A stretch of 64,000 nt of DNA from Pycnococcus provasolii (taxonomy: Eukaryota > Chlorophyta > Pseudoscourfieldiophyceae > Pseudoscourfieldiales): contig CP150580.1 of assembly GCA_049487715.1 (NCBI GenBank), forward strand, positions 372,001 through 436,000. Reading direction: 5' to 3'. Positions 42,101 through 50,820 of this stretch are shown here, piece after piece. A program made the position numbers and the translations under genes. The notes under the pieces were generated by a model. It did not search any database. It saw nothing but the letters and a program-made list of their open reading frames with translations, and was not told where the DNA came from. The first letter of the stretch is position 1; each line of letters opens with the position of its first letter.

Positions 42101-42183
42101 CCGCTGGAGGCAGAGGTGGCGATCTCCAGCGCGACGGACTTGCTTCGGCAGCCTCCGCGCATGCGCGGGCACTGATTTTGTAG
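39134..42183 (+). CDS. Ankyrin-repeat histone deacetylase (HDAC class II-like)
   Basis: Proposed exons are 39134-39194 and 39377-42183 (about 955 aa). The long frame has no ATG at its start. The ATG at 39134 reaches it in phase through a GTACTG donor and either TTGCAG (39376) or GCGAG (39319), so the first residues are uncertain. About 160-340 (long-frame numbering) are ankyrin repeats (TAGFTPLSVAAALSD, RTAMHWAAETGNVAALRAML, DTALHCASRWGRAECIAVL). About 395-955 is an arginase-fold deacetylase: RPPGHHAG (tandem catalytic His), DFDIHHGNGT (zinc Asp/His), SSGFDG (zinc Asp) and LEGGYG, keeping the catalytic Tyr. Two long Gly/Ala- and acidic-rich insertions interrupt the fold. It should deacetylate histones or other proteins, with the ankyrins recruiting a partner. 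Confidence 0.85.
39195..39376 (+). other. Candidate intron of the HDAC gene (alternative end 39319)
   Basis: The donor GTACTG matches the GTAC-type donors of other introns here, and the phase fits both candidate acceptors. It includes a GGT microsatellite just before the acceptor region. It lacks a clear pyrimidine tract, so confidence is modest. Confidence 0.45.
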
Positions 42184-42354
42184 ACTAAGGTTAGTATTTT
42201 TTGAGCCATCCCTCCATGATGGGAGTTGGGAAGGAGAAAAATCCTTTCCTGCCCCTTTCCTGTCCCCCCTGTCCTGTCGTGTTCTGGTTTTCCCGCACGG
42301 GAAGTGAAGTGAAGTGAACTCTGAAGTGAACTCTACCCCCCGTGGTAGAGGGAT

Positions 42355-43446
42355 ATGATAATCCTGGCAACTGATCCTCATATGAGATCAGTGATGATGG
42401 TACCCGCTCCGTCTTCTTACCGCTCTGGCCTTTGCTCCTATCATAATCATGGTCTTCATGCATATGGCTCGTCTCGTGTACCTTTAAGGGTTAGGGTGCG
42501 TCCTGGAGGAGGTTTGCGTCATCCCTTTAGGTATCACACTCGTGCAGCGTCTCCGGCGTTTCTTCTCCAGTGCCGTGCAATCGCACCGAACGTCGTCGGA
42601 TCTGCGACAACAGCTATGCAGAGCGTGATTACAGCTGCGGGAACGATCGCCGCGCTAACCGCCGCCCTCGTGCTCTACGACGAAGCACAGGACGTTAACG
42701 GAGGATTTCAAAAGACCAAAGAAGTCGCGAACGATGTCAGTAGTGCCGACGAGAACCCAACGCTGCTGTACGTCGCCGTGCCTAAAGGCGGCGCGAACAA
42801 CGCACCTGTCGTGCTTGTATTGCACGAGTTCTTCGGACTCCTACAACGTGAGGCTGAGCTCTGCGACGAACTCGCCAGAGAAGGATTCGTCGCCGTTGCC
42901 GTCGACCTTTTCCAGGGAAGAAGTACGCGCCTCGTGCCGCGCGCGATCTTCTTGGCGGTAAACAGTTGCCTGAGACCAGGCGCGACGTGGGGCCAGAGCG
43001 AGGTGGAGGCTGGACTCAAGCACGCGGCGGCACTTGGCGCGGATGTGACGAGAGCTGGTGTCATCGGCTTTTGCGTCGGTGGCGGCGCGGCTGCGAGGTT
43101 CGCAGCAAACACAGGTGCCGTGCGATCGCTCGGCGTGTTCTACGGTAAGCCCCTTGACGACGAGGCGCAGGCCGAGGCTCTGGCGCGCGCAAAAACGTCG
43201 GTGTGGGCAGCATACGGTGGTCGAGACAATCAGTTTAGCGCGTCGGACGTGGATGCGTATGAGCGTTTGCTAACTAATGCTAGCGTTCGAGAGGTGTGCT
43301 TCGAGCGTTATCCCGAGGAGGGCCACGCGTTCGTGCGCGACTTGGCGACTGTGCGCGCGGGTACCGGCGCGGCGTCTGACGCGTGGTGTAGCTGCGTCGC
43401 GTTCTTGAAGCGCACACTGCAAGGCGTTGGCACTGGCGCGGCTTGA
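42355..43446 (+). CDS. Dienelactone-hydrolase-family alpha/beta hydrolase, probably organelle-targeted
   Basis: Product of up to 363 aa. The ATG at 42355 is the first in frame; later Met codons are possible. The first 100 residues are rich in Arg, Ser and Ala with few acids, like a chloroplast or mitochondrial transit peptide. The hydrolase core shows PVVLVLHEFFGL, the nucleophile elbow GFCVGGG with Cys in place of Ser (about C239), the acid in AYGGRDNQF (about D290) and the catalytic His in PEEGHAF (about H322). Cys-His-Asp is the triad of dienelactone hydrolase. The bacterial enzyme opens lactone rings in aromatic breakdown; plant and algal relatives have little-known substrates. A telomere-like GGGTTAGGGT lies inside the coding leader (42487-42496). 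Confidence 0.85.
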   Translation: MIILATDPHMRSVMMVPAPSSYRSGLCSYHNHGLHAYGSSRVPLRVRVRPGGGLRHPFRYHTRAASPAFLLQCRAIAPNVVGSATTAMQSVITAAGTIAALTAALVLYDEAQDVNGGFQKTKEVANDVSSADENPTLLYVAVPKGGANNAPVVLVLHEFFGLLQREAELCDELAREGFVAVAVDLFQGRSTRLVPRAIFLAVNSCLRPGATWGQSEVEAGLKHAAALGADVTRAGVIGFCVGGGAAARFAANTGAVRSLGVFYGKPLDDEAQAEALARAKTSVWAAYGGRDNQFSASDVDAYERLLTNASVREVCFERYPEEGHAFVRDLATVRAGTGAASDAWCSCVAFLKRTLQGVGTGAA

Positions 43447-43597
43447 TGTGAGCCTCCTTTTCGGGACGCGATTTCCTTTTCCTTGTACAGTATTTTGTCA
43501 CAGATCGAATACCGAGCTTGTAACATAAATTTTAATATTCTGGTTTTTAAATCACCACAGTCAGCAAGGTGGTCAAGAACCATCATCATGGAGCTCC

Positions 43598-44245
43598 TCA
43601 ATGTCCCTCCCACTGACCGTCCTATATATAGGACCCGGTCCTATATATAGGACGGTTATGGTCTCTTAGGTTTATTCCTTTAAATGAATACTATTACGGT
43701 GTCAAAACAAGATGGAACTAGGTGCAAATGAAAGCTCTTGGAGTCCTCTTTCACATGTAAACCTCAAATTTGAAAGCTTGCACGAATTCAGAACATGCAT
43801 GCTTTTCCGATTGACACCTTCCCAAACGGGGTGATTTTGGGTGAAAATCACCATGACTCATCTCTGTTTTAGCGTGTATTTGACAAGCTAATTCAAGGCG
43901 GACTTTGACACCCTTTTGTACGAAGGTTGTTTGGGTCATAAACGACAACCTGAGGGAGGCGTTTGGCCACAAAAACGCAGGCGTACATAAGATTATTTAA
44001 ATTTTCGAGAATTTTCCAAAAACAAAATAAAAAATAAAAAATTCATGAACTTTGGCCTATCGTACAACTCTGTGAGGGGTGGAACAATACCCACTGGGCT
44101 GGTAGGTTTTCGAATACATGTTCCAACAATACACTCACAAAGTGGCGTTCATAGAACCCACGTGCAAGGGGGTCTACACCCGCGTCCTATAGATAGGGCG
44201 CAATCGTCCTATATATAGGACGTTTTCCAGTGGGTGAGACATCAA
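43598..44245. mobile_element. Probable non-autonomous DNA transposon with palindromic subterminal repeats
   Basis: Imperfect terminal inverted repeats of 18 bp lie at 43598-43615 and 44228-44245 (14 of 18 match, sharing ATGTC and CCCACTG). Just inside each end are two copies of the 16-bp palindrome GTCCTATATATAGGAC (43619-43634, 43638-43653, 44206-44221, and a degenerate one at 44184-44199). A TCC trinucleotide sits outside each end (43595-43597 and 44246-44248) and could be a 3-bp target duplication. The interior is AT-rich with no long frame, as expected for a MITE. The superfamily is not assigned. Confidence 0.65.
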
Positions 44246-44445
44246 TCCTCATCAGCATGGATGCATGGTGTTGCGACCGTGCAAGCCGGTATAGCCGTTA
44301 AGCCGTAAACGGCGGTAACCTTGCGTAGGCGGTAGGTAATCTTATCGCGATGTGCAAGGTGTTCAAAATGGTGGTGCCAGGCGAACTTTAGTCTACTTTT
44401 GGGCGATCCCGGTCTTGCACTGATGCATAATAACGGGAAGTGAAG

Positions 44446-44550
44446 TCGAGAGGGATTTCATCGCACAACGGGAGAATAAGTCGAGCGGGATTTCATCGCA
44501 CAAAGGGAGAATAAGTCGAGCGGGATTTCATCGCACAACGGGAGAATAAG
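44446..44550. repeat. Three tandem copies of a 35-bp unit
   Basis: The unit TCGAG(C/A)GGGATTTCATCGC plus ACAA(C/A)GGGAGAATAAG repeats three times with single-base differences. A partial fourth copy begins at 44551. It ends about 90 bp before the start codon of the oxygenase gene at 44639. Confidence 0.9.
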
Positions 44551-44638
44551 TCGGGTTGAATTGAAATCATGAAATAATTCTCATCCCATCCCCTTCTTCA
44601 CCCCTCGGCCTGATCCCTAGTGATCGCTCTTGATTGTG

Positions 44639-46219
44639 ATGGCGCGTAGCCTGGTGCCTCGTGTCAGCGGTGGTGCCAGTGGTGGTGGCGGTGGTGGTGG
44701 TGGGCGCAGTACCAGTGGTGGTGGTGGTGGCTTGTCTGCGTTCGGGTCGTCATCGTCATTCTCACTCACCTTGCACTCTCGTGTCGTCCTCATGGCCGCT
44801 GGCTTGATTGCCCTCTTTTACAAAGTTCACCACGCATTCTCTGTGCACCACTCAGTCAGTGGGGTTCAGGCGACGGGGCGGCCGTTGCCTGATGAACACG
44901 CTCTGGGAATTAGCCACAATTCGCTCGGCTCTCTCGCGCCTGTGCCAGTCAGCAGATCAAACAAAATCAAACGTCCGAACGTCGTCGCGCCGACGATCGA
45001 GAAGGCGCAAACACAAGCGACGCCAGTTGGGACGGCCGACGCACATGACGACGACCTACGCAGCAATGACGTCGTCGGAGAAGAAGCGAGAGACGACTCG
45101 CAGAATGGAGGAACGTGGAGACTGTTCATCGGAACAGAGAAGGAAGCCGAAGCGGAAGATCACGAAGCGGAAGATCACGAAGCGGAAGATACTACTCCTA
45201 CACCGCCAACGCCGACACAGGCGAAGCGGCCACCGTCGCCAAAGCCTCCGAAACCAAGTGCAAAGTCGTGGAACGCGTACCAAGATAAGAACTATGTCGA
45301 TAGCTACTGCAAGATCACTGACGACGTGGTGGAGCACGTGCTCCGCCGGATACGTTCCACCGCGCTGTTCGAAAAGCCTTACCCGCACGCGTACGTCACG
45401 GACGTATTTCCTGCACCATTTTATCGCTGCCTGATGAAAAAACTAGTTGCGAAGCAACTCACAAACGCGCACTACGTGCGTCTCAAGCCAACGCAGGAGA
45501 GATACACCGTCAACCTCAGTCGCCGGCTCGGCGCGCGAACTGGCGAAATGGTGTACGGACCGCACGTGCCTCCGGACAGCGCGCCGAAGCCTGGCATGGA
45601 CGTCGGATTTTGGACGGAGTTTGGCAAGAAGCTGAGCGGCGCGCCGTTCGTGGAGGCGTGGTTGGACGTGTTCTCGTCGGTGGTGGACATGCGCTTCGAG
45701 AGCGAGATACAAGGACGTGTCGATTCACGCAGCAAATGGGCCGAACGTCACCCAAACGAAACGTACGAGATGGCACGAGACGAGCGCAGAACGCCGGACG
45801 ATGTGCTGAATCGCAACTCCACGGACTTCTACTACGAGCTAAGCATGAACCGTGACTTGAAGGGATACGGCATCAAGCCGCACACGGACTCGTCGAACAA
45901 GTGGGTCACGACACTCTTTTTCCTCCCGAGTCAGACGACCAGCCAGCTGTCAAAGCTTGGCACGAGCGTGGTGATGAGCCGCTCCGGCCGCACGGATGGC
46001 GGTGGAGGAACGCTTAATTGGAACCATCCGACCTTTCGTCATGACCTGAAGATATCCAAGACGGCGCGATTCTTGCCAAACACGCTCTTCGCCTTTCCTC
46101 CGTGCCTGTCAAGCTGGCATGCTGTGGTTGCATTTGGGCAGGACGTCTGCCGCGATACAATACAGGGCTTCGTGATGTCGTCGAATGTCAACGTGGAGAA
46201 GCGATCTTGCGATAACTAA
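44639..46219 (+). CDS. Type II membrane 2OG-Fe(II) oxygenase
   Basis: Product of about 526 aa from the ATG at 44639 (the frame is open upstream from a TTG). A short Gly/Ser-rich cytoplasmic tail is followed by one membrane segment (SRVVLMAAGLIALFYKV, about 48-64) and a Ser/Thr/Pro/acid-rich stem with three EAEDHEAED-like repeats, as in Golgi type II enzymes. The catalytic domain shows HxD in IKPHTDSSNKWVTTLFFL (about H415, D417), the distal His in CLSSWHAVV (about H494) and Arg in VCRDTIQGF. This matches 2OG-Fe(II) dioxygenases. A lumenal hydroxylase could modify Pro- or sugar-rich secreted proteins, which is inference. It differs from the oxygenase at 6788-8242 and is not a recent copy. Confidence 0.82.
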   Translation: MARSLVPRVSGGASGGGGGGGGRSTSGGGGGLSAFGSSSSFSLTLHSRVVLMAAGLIALFYKVHHAFSVHHSVSGVQATGRPLPDEHALGISHNSLGSLAPVPVSRSNKIKRPNVVAPTIEKAQTQATPVGTADAHDDDLRSNDVVGEEARDDSQNGGTWRLFIGTEKEAEAEDHEAEDHEAEDTTPTPPTPTQAKRPPSPKPPKPSAKSWNAYQDKNYVDSYCKITDDVVEHVLRRIRSTALFEKPYPHAYVTDVFPAPFYRCLMKKLVAKQLTNAHYVRLKPTQERYTVNLSRRLGARTGEMVYGPHVPPDSAPKPGMDVGFWTEFGKKLSGAPFVEAWLDVFSSVVDMRFESEIQGRVDSRSKWAERHPNETYEMARDERRTPDDVLNRNSTDFYYELSMNRDLKGYGIKPHTDSSNKWVTTLFFLPSQTTSQLSKLGTSVVMSRSGRTDGGGGTLNWNHPTFRHDLKISKTARFLPNTLFAFPPCLSSWHAVVAFGQDVCRDTIQGFVMSSNVNVEKRSCDN

Positions 46220-46267
46220 TCTTAATTTTATTTGTAATTCAACTTTTGAAAACTTCTTTGTTGGTTG

Positions 46268-49200
46268 TTACATGCCACGAACGAGTGACTTGCCGCCTGC
46301 CGTTGCGCCGAGCGCCAAGTGACTGCGCTCCATCGAACGGACGTCGGTTTGCAGCTGCTCAATCTGCGCCTTCCTACCTCGCAACTCGGCGCGGGCTGCA
46401 TTGAGCTCCTTCTCCATGCGCGCTACCCGCGCCGCGGCACCCATTTTGCTCTTCGCACCGCCTCCGCCGCCCTCGCCCGCGGCGGAGCTGCGCAGCTCCA
46501 CGCTTCGAACGCGCTCTGCGAACTGCAGGGAGCACTTCGTCTCGTGCGCGCTAGCATTTGACGGGGAAGCGTGCACGAACATCAGCGTCTTCGAATTCCC
46601 GCCGAGGCTGTCGGCAAGCATGTGCGTGAGCTTGCAGTCGCGGTAGGGCACATGCGACTTCGACTTTCCACCGTTGCTAGGTCCACCGCCCGCGAGCGCA
46701 GCCATGCAGGTACCAAGCATGCTCAGCGACTTGTTGATATGCTGCGCCTCCGCCAGGCGATCGCCGGTGGCATTCGTTCGGCTCAGCCTCTCAGAGCCTG
46801 CAAGGTCGATGAGGCTCAACTTCGAAATAGCCTCAGTCCCGTCCATAATGTTCGTGCGCTTGACATTCACCCGCACGATGAGGTGGCTGCGGCTCGAGTG
46901 CTGATTCATGTCAGTTTTACCCGTCTTGCGGTGCATCGCGCCTCGCCGTAGGACGCGGAGCGCATCCACAATGGCCACGACGGACACCTCGCGAAGATTT
47001 GTCACGAATGGCGCGCCACCCTTTGGATTTTGCCGGATTTCCAACTTGGGCGGAGGCGCCGATCCCTCGTGCAGAAGGTCGCGAAGAGTGTCATTGTAAA
47101 TCTCAACCATGCTGCATGAAAATTCATACTTGAATCCACTCCATTGCTTGTCCGCCGCCCCGAACAGCAGCGAAAATGCGCGCAGGGTAATGCCGCGATC
47201 TTCCTCCGGACCATCCATGGTGTGAGTTTTGCCAGACCCCGTCTGGCCGTATGCGAAAATGCAGACGTTGTACCCATCAAGGCAGCTATGTAGCAGAGGC
47301 TCGCATTCCTCGAAGACGTCTGACTGAGTCGTGTCAGAACCAAACACGCGATCCATCTCAAAGCGCACCGGGCCAGGATTGCCATTCTGGTGAACCATAC
47401 AGTCGAACGATCCTGTTGACGCACAGCCGGGCACGGCCGTGGTGCCAGGTGCCGCAAGCGCGTGCATTTCGCTCTCCTCCGGGCCAGTGAGAGGGCGAAT
47501 GCGACAGAATACGCGGATATTGCCCTTCAGCTCCAGCAGCTTGTTGTTCAGCATGCGCCTCTCGGCTATCGCTTCTTCCACGCGCCGACCAGCCTCCTTT
47601 GTGGCCATTGCAACCTGCATCATCGCCGCACGGGCAGCCTCGTGCTGTGCAATGAGCTCCGCGTGATTCGCAGCAAGCTGACTGCGCGCGGCGCTCGCCG
47701 TTTCACGCGCGGCATGGCATACACGCGTCGCTCGATCCGCAAAGGAGGCGACGGACGCACGAACATCCTGCGCTGTGGGAAAGTCTGTCTGACAGGACGC
47801 AGTGGGCATGTCATTCGGAAAATCAGACGCGGAGGTTTGGCTGCTGTTTGTCGACGTGTCAACCACCGGTCGCATTGGCGCAGCATTTGCGTTTGGTTTC
47901 TCTGCCCTGATGCCGTCTTGAATGCTATCAGTTCCCGCGTCGCGCGACGTGGTGGCAGGCGCTGCATTGCCCGCATCCGTCTCGCGATGCGTTCGAGCAG
48001 CGCCCGTTCTTCTTCTTCGCACGGCATCTTCCTCCGCCTCGCGAATCAGAGCGTCCTCGCGCTCAGCCGCCGCCTCCGCAGCCCGTGCCTCCGCAGCCCG
48101 TACAGCCTTCGCTTCCGCCTTCCGCGCCGCTTCCTCCGCCATCTTGATCGCAGCCGCCTCGGCCGCCTTTGCAGCTGACTCAGCCGCGGCTGCAGCCGCG
48201 GCTGCGTGCTTTCTCTCCGCCTCTTCCACAGCCGCTGCACAACGCAGCTCAGCCGCATGTGCGGCGGCTTTTGCTTCCGCCTCGGCTCCAGCCATAGCAA
48301 TCTCCAGTGCCTCGGCAGCCTGCGTGAGCAGCTCATCGCGGTGGCGGGCCACCTGCGCAAGCACAGCCTCGCGCTCGGCAGACGCCGCTGCGAGCGCTCT
48401 TTCTTTCTCCTCGCGACTCATCGCCGCCGCCTCTTCGGCAGCGGCTTCGAAGCGTCGCGTTGCCGCCTCCGTAGCCTCTCGTGCGGCGCGATCAGCCTCG
48501 ATGCGGCTACTTTCTGCAGCCGCCTCCGCCTCCGCCTTCATGCGAACGGCAAAGGCTGATGCGCGCTTGCTTTCCGCATTCTTGGCCGCTTCCGCCGCCT
48601 CTCGCATCGCATTAGCGTGACGCAGCGCACTTGCCGCCTCCTGTGCCGCCGTGCGATGAGTATGTGCCTGCGAAGCTTCGGCACTGGCCTCGGCGAGGCT
48701 CGACTCGGCGCTAAGGCGGCGCTTCTGCTCGCTCGCCGCCTCATTCCGCGCCTCCTCGAGCTTCGCCATCAGCTTCGTCCGCTCAGCTTCTGCATTTGCG
48801 ATGATCAGCTGCGCCGCTCGCTGTGCAGCGGCAGAATGTCTCTGCTCCACCGCACGCACGGAGGTACGCGACTGCTCCTCGTGGCGTTGTCCCGCCGCGA
48901 TCATAGCCGAGCGATGCGTACTCGCGATCTCCTCCTTCACCTTGGCGATCCTATCCTCGACGAGAACCACCTCCTCCTCGTAGCGTCGACGCCACGCCTC
49001 CTCGCGTGCCGCGCATGCCTTCTCCATGAGCTTGTACTGATCATCCTTGTTCTCAGCCTTGTTGCAAAACTGCGACGTGACGTTCTGCACAAGAGAAACA
49101 AGCTCGGTCGCACGTTCGCGCTCGGCGCGCAGGTCCGACGCAAGAATCGCCTCCTTCTCCTTGTACTCTTGCTCAAGCTTGGATGTCTTCTCCGCGAGCT

Positions 49201-50293
49201 CGAAGCGTCCCTCGGCGAGCGTTCGCTTCGCCTCCTCCATAGCCTGCGCGCGCTCAAACGACACAGCCTGTTGAAGATCTCTGCGCATCTCCTCGCGCTC
49301 TCGCTCGAGCGTGGTCTGCACCTTCTCCTCGCTCTCGACGAGCGCTCTTGACACCTGCAGCTCCCAGTTCATTCGTTCGTCCTCGACAGCATCCTCCAGC
49401 GCGAGCCGCTCGGTCTCGGCATTCTGCACGCGCTGCTCTGCGCCCTTGCGTGCCAGACGATTCGCCTCCTCAAGGGAACGAACCTGCTGCACAAGCTCGC
49501 GAATGCGCGCACGCTCGCGGCGCAGCGCCTCTCGCAGCGCCTCCGCCTCGCCGGTATTCGACTCGCGAACAGCGGGACTTGGATTCACCCTTGCTGCGCG
49601 CGGCTGGGAGGCTGAGGAATCTCCGCCGTAGCCGCCGTAGCCGCCGCCGAGAGAGCTCTCCTGCGACTCTCGGCCGCCGTAGAGCGCGTCGGGGTAGATG
49701 GAGGGCACTCGAGTTGGTGGTTGCTGCGGCGGCGGCGGCGCTGCCGCACCGCGTCCCCAGTTGGCTGGGAACGGATACGGGTTGCTTCCGTTGTTTGCTG
49801 AGGCTGAGACGGGGCTGCTGCTCGTTGGCGGCGGCATGCCACCTGCGCGGTGCTGTTGCTGGAGCTGCTGCCTGACGTTGAAGTTGTTTTCGTCTAGCCC
49901 TCCTCGCCCTCCTCCTCTGCTCGACGGTCGGCGCAGAAGTTGTGGCGGTGGCGGCCCTGGACCTGCGCTCGGTGCGGTTGCCAGTCGTTCCTGGTACTGC
50001 CTTTGAAACGCCGCGGCGTTCGGGTGCAGGTCGCTCTGTCTTCCGGTGGCTGTGTCAATGAAGTGTATGGATCCTTCCGGCTCGACGATGCGCACCCACG
50101 ACCCGGGCAGCGGTTCTGTGAGCGCGCCTTCCGCGATGTAGAGCAGGTGTTCGTGCGCGTACGGGTCCATGCCGAGTGAGAGCGCCATGGCGACGACTTG
50201 CTCTTGCCTCGGTCTCGCCGCCGGCCTCCCGAACCCGTCCGTCATCGTCGGCGCACTACTACTGTTCGCCGACCTCCACAGCTTGTCTCTCAT
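46268..50293 (-). CDS. Kinesin-14 with N-terminal CEP164-like WW domain
   Basis: Product of 1341 aa. Residues about 30-103 read VVAMALSLGMDPYAHEHLLY, then IAEGALTEPLPGSWVRI, then EGSIHFIDTATGRQSDLHP. This follows the helix-plus-WW layout of CEP164 centriolar appendage proteins, including the first WW tryptophan; the second Trp is missing. Disordered Pro/Gly-rich sequence follows, then a very long Ala/Glu/Arg coiled coil (about 240-920). The motor starts at the kinesin-14 neck LLELKGNIRVFCRIRP (about 922) and has P-loop YGQTGSGKTHTM (about 1018), HSSRSHLI, LIDLAGSERL and HVPYRDCKLTHML. A short coiled coil after the motor ends the protein. A minus-end-directed motor with a centriole-type head would fit basal-body or spindle-pole work, which is inference. 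The gene is convergent with the oxygenase (48 bp between stops). Confidence 0.9.
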   Translation of the reverse strand: MRDKLWRSANSSSAPTMTDGFGRPAARPRQEQVVAMALSLGMDPYAHEHLLYIAEGALTEPLPGSWVRIVEPEGSIHFIDTATGRQSDLHPNAAAFQRQYQERLATAPSAGPGPPPPQLLRRPSSRGGGRGGLDENNFNVRQQLQQQHRAGGMPPPTSSSPVSASANNGSNPYPFPANWGRGAAAPPPPQQPPTRVPSIYPDALYGGRESQESSLGGGYGGYGGDSSASQPRAARVNPSPAVRESNTGEAEALREALRRERARIRELVQQVRSLEEANRLARKGAEQRVQNAETERLALEDAVEDERMNWELQVSRALVESEEKVQTTLEREREEMRRDLQQAVSFERAQAMEEAKRTLAEGRFELAEKTSKLEQEYKEKEAILASDLRAERERATELVSLVQNVTSQFCNKAENKDDQYKLMEKACAAREEAWRRRYEEEVVLVEDRIAKVKEEIASTHRSAMIAAGQRHEEQSRTSVRAVEQRHSAAAQRAAQLIIANAEAERTKLMAKLEEARNEAASEQKRRLSAESSLAEASAEASQAHTHRTAAQEAASALRHANAMREAAEAAKNAESKRASAFAVRMKAEAEAAAESSRIEADRAAREATEAATRRFEAAAEEAAAMSREEKERALAAASAEREAVLAQVARHRDELLTQAAEALEIAMAGAEAEAKAAAHAAELRCAAAVEEAERKHAAAAAAAAESAAKAAEAAAIKMAEEAARKAEAKAVRAAEARAAEAAAEREDALIREAEEDAVRRRRTGAARTHRETDAGNAAPATTSRDAGTDSIQDGIRAEKPNANAAPMRPVVDTSTNSSQTSASDFPNDMPTASCQTDFPTAQDVRASVASFADRATRVCHAARETASAARSQLAANHAELIAQHEAARAAMMQVAMATKEAGRRVEEAIAERRMLNNKLLELKGNIRVFCRIRPLTGPEESEMHALAAPGTTAVPGCASTGSFDCMVHQNGNPGPVRFEMDRVFGSDTTQSDVFEECEPLLHSCLDGYNVCIFAYGQTGSGKTHTMDGPEEDRGITLRAFSLLFGAADKQWSGFKYEFSCSMVEIYNDTLRDLLHEGSAPPPKLEIRQNPKGGAPFVTNLREVSVVAIVDALRVLRRGAMHRKTGKTDMNQHSSRSHLIVRVNVKRTNIMDGTEAISKLSLIDLAGSERLSRTNATGDRLAEAQHINKSLSMLGTCMAALAGGGPSNGGKSKSHVPYRDCKLTHMLADSLGGNSKTLMFVHASPSNASAHETKCSLQFAERVRSVELRSSAAGEGGGGGAKSKMGAAARVARMEKELNAARAELRGRKAQIEQLQTDVRSMERSHLALGATAGGKSLVRGM

Positions 50294-50820
50294 CTCGAGT
50301 GCCTGTCACTTCACTACGATAGGATAGAGAGAGAGACGAGAGACAGGCAATGAGTCGTACGTGTATACACGCGGCTGGTGAATGAAATGAAACGAAACGA
50401 AACGTTGTTGCCAATGGCGCCTTGTTCTTCTTCTTCTTTCCCCTTGAGGTTGAGCTCTCCCAGCCAGCCGGAACTCGGAAGAACCTGAATGAAGACGCGA
50501 AGACGCGGCGTTCACGCTAAACTTTACATACGCTACGGACTACGCTGCAGATTCAAATCCCACAGGCCTGCTTGCCTGCGCGAACACAAGCTCCGTCGTC
50601 CAGGTGGCGTCCATGCACTAAGGGTACGCCGCATCGCACCTGGCCCATGCATGCTGCTCCGCCCTCGTCGTGCGCGGCGTGATGACACACAACTCCTTGC
50701 AGGCAGATCCTGCCAGCAGCTTGCACTCCCACACATTCAGTGACCACCACTTTCAGTGTGATTATTTAAGGCTTCAGTTGTGTGAACTGGTAGGTACAAA
50801 CGGAGAGTTATGTTACAGGT
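50294..50820. other. Intergenic spacer, no gene seen
   Basis: 5' flank of the WW-kinesin and 3' flank of PIG-A. It has a GA-rich run (50324-50346), AACGAAACGAAACG repeats near 50389-50405 and a CTTCTTCTTC run near 50426. Nothing coding is supported. Confidence 0.5.

Larger units (their letters stand above)
43447..44638. other. Intergenic region with transposon-like element and minisatellite
   Basis: 1.2 kb without a gene, clearly more AT-rich than its surroundings. Most of it is the palindrome-bearing element at 43598-44245. A 35-bp tandem repeat lies at 44446-44550, close to the next start codon. Confidence 0.7.
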
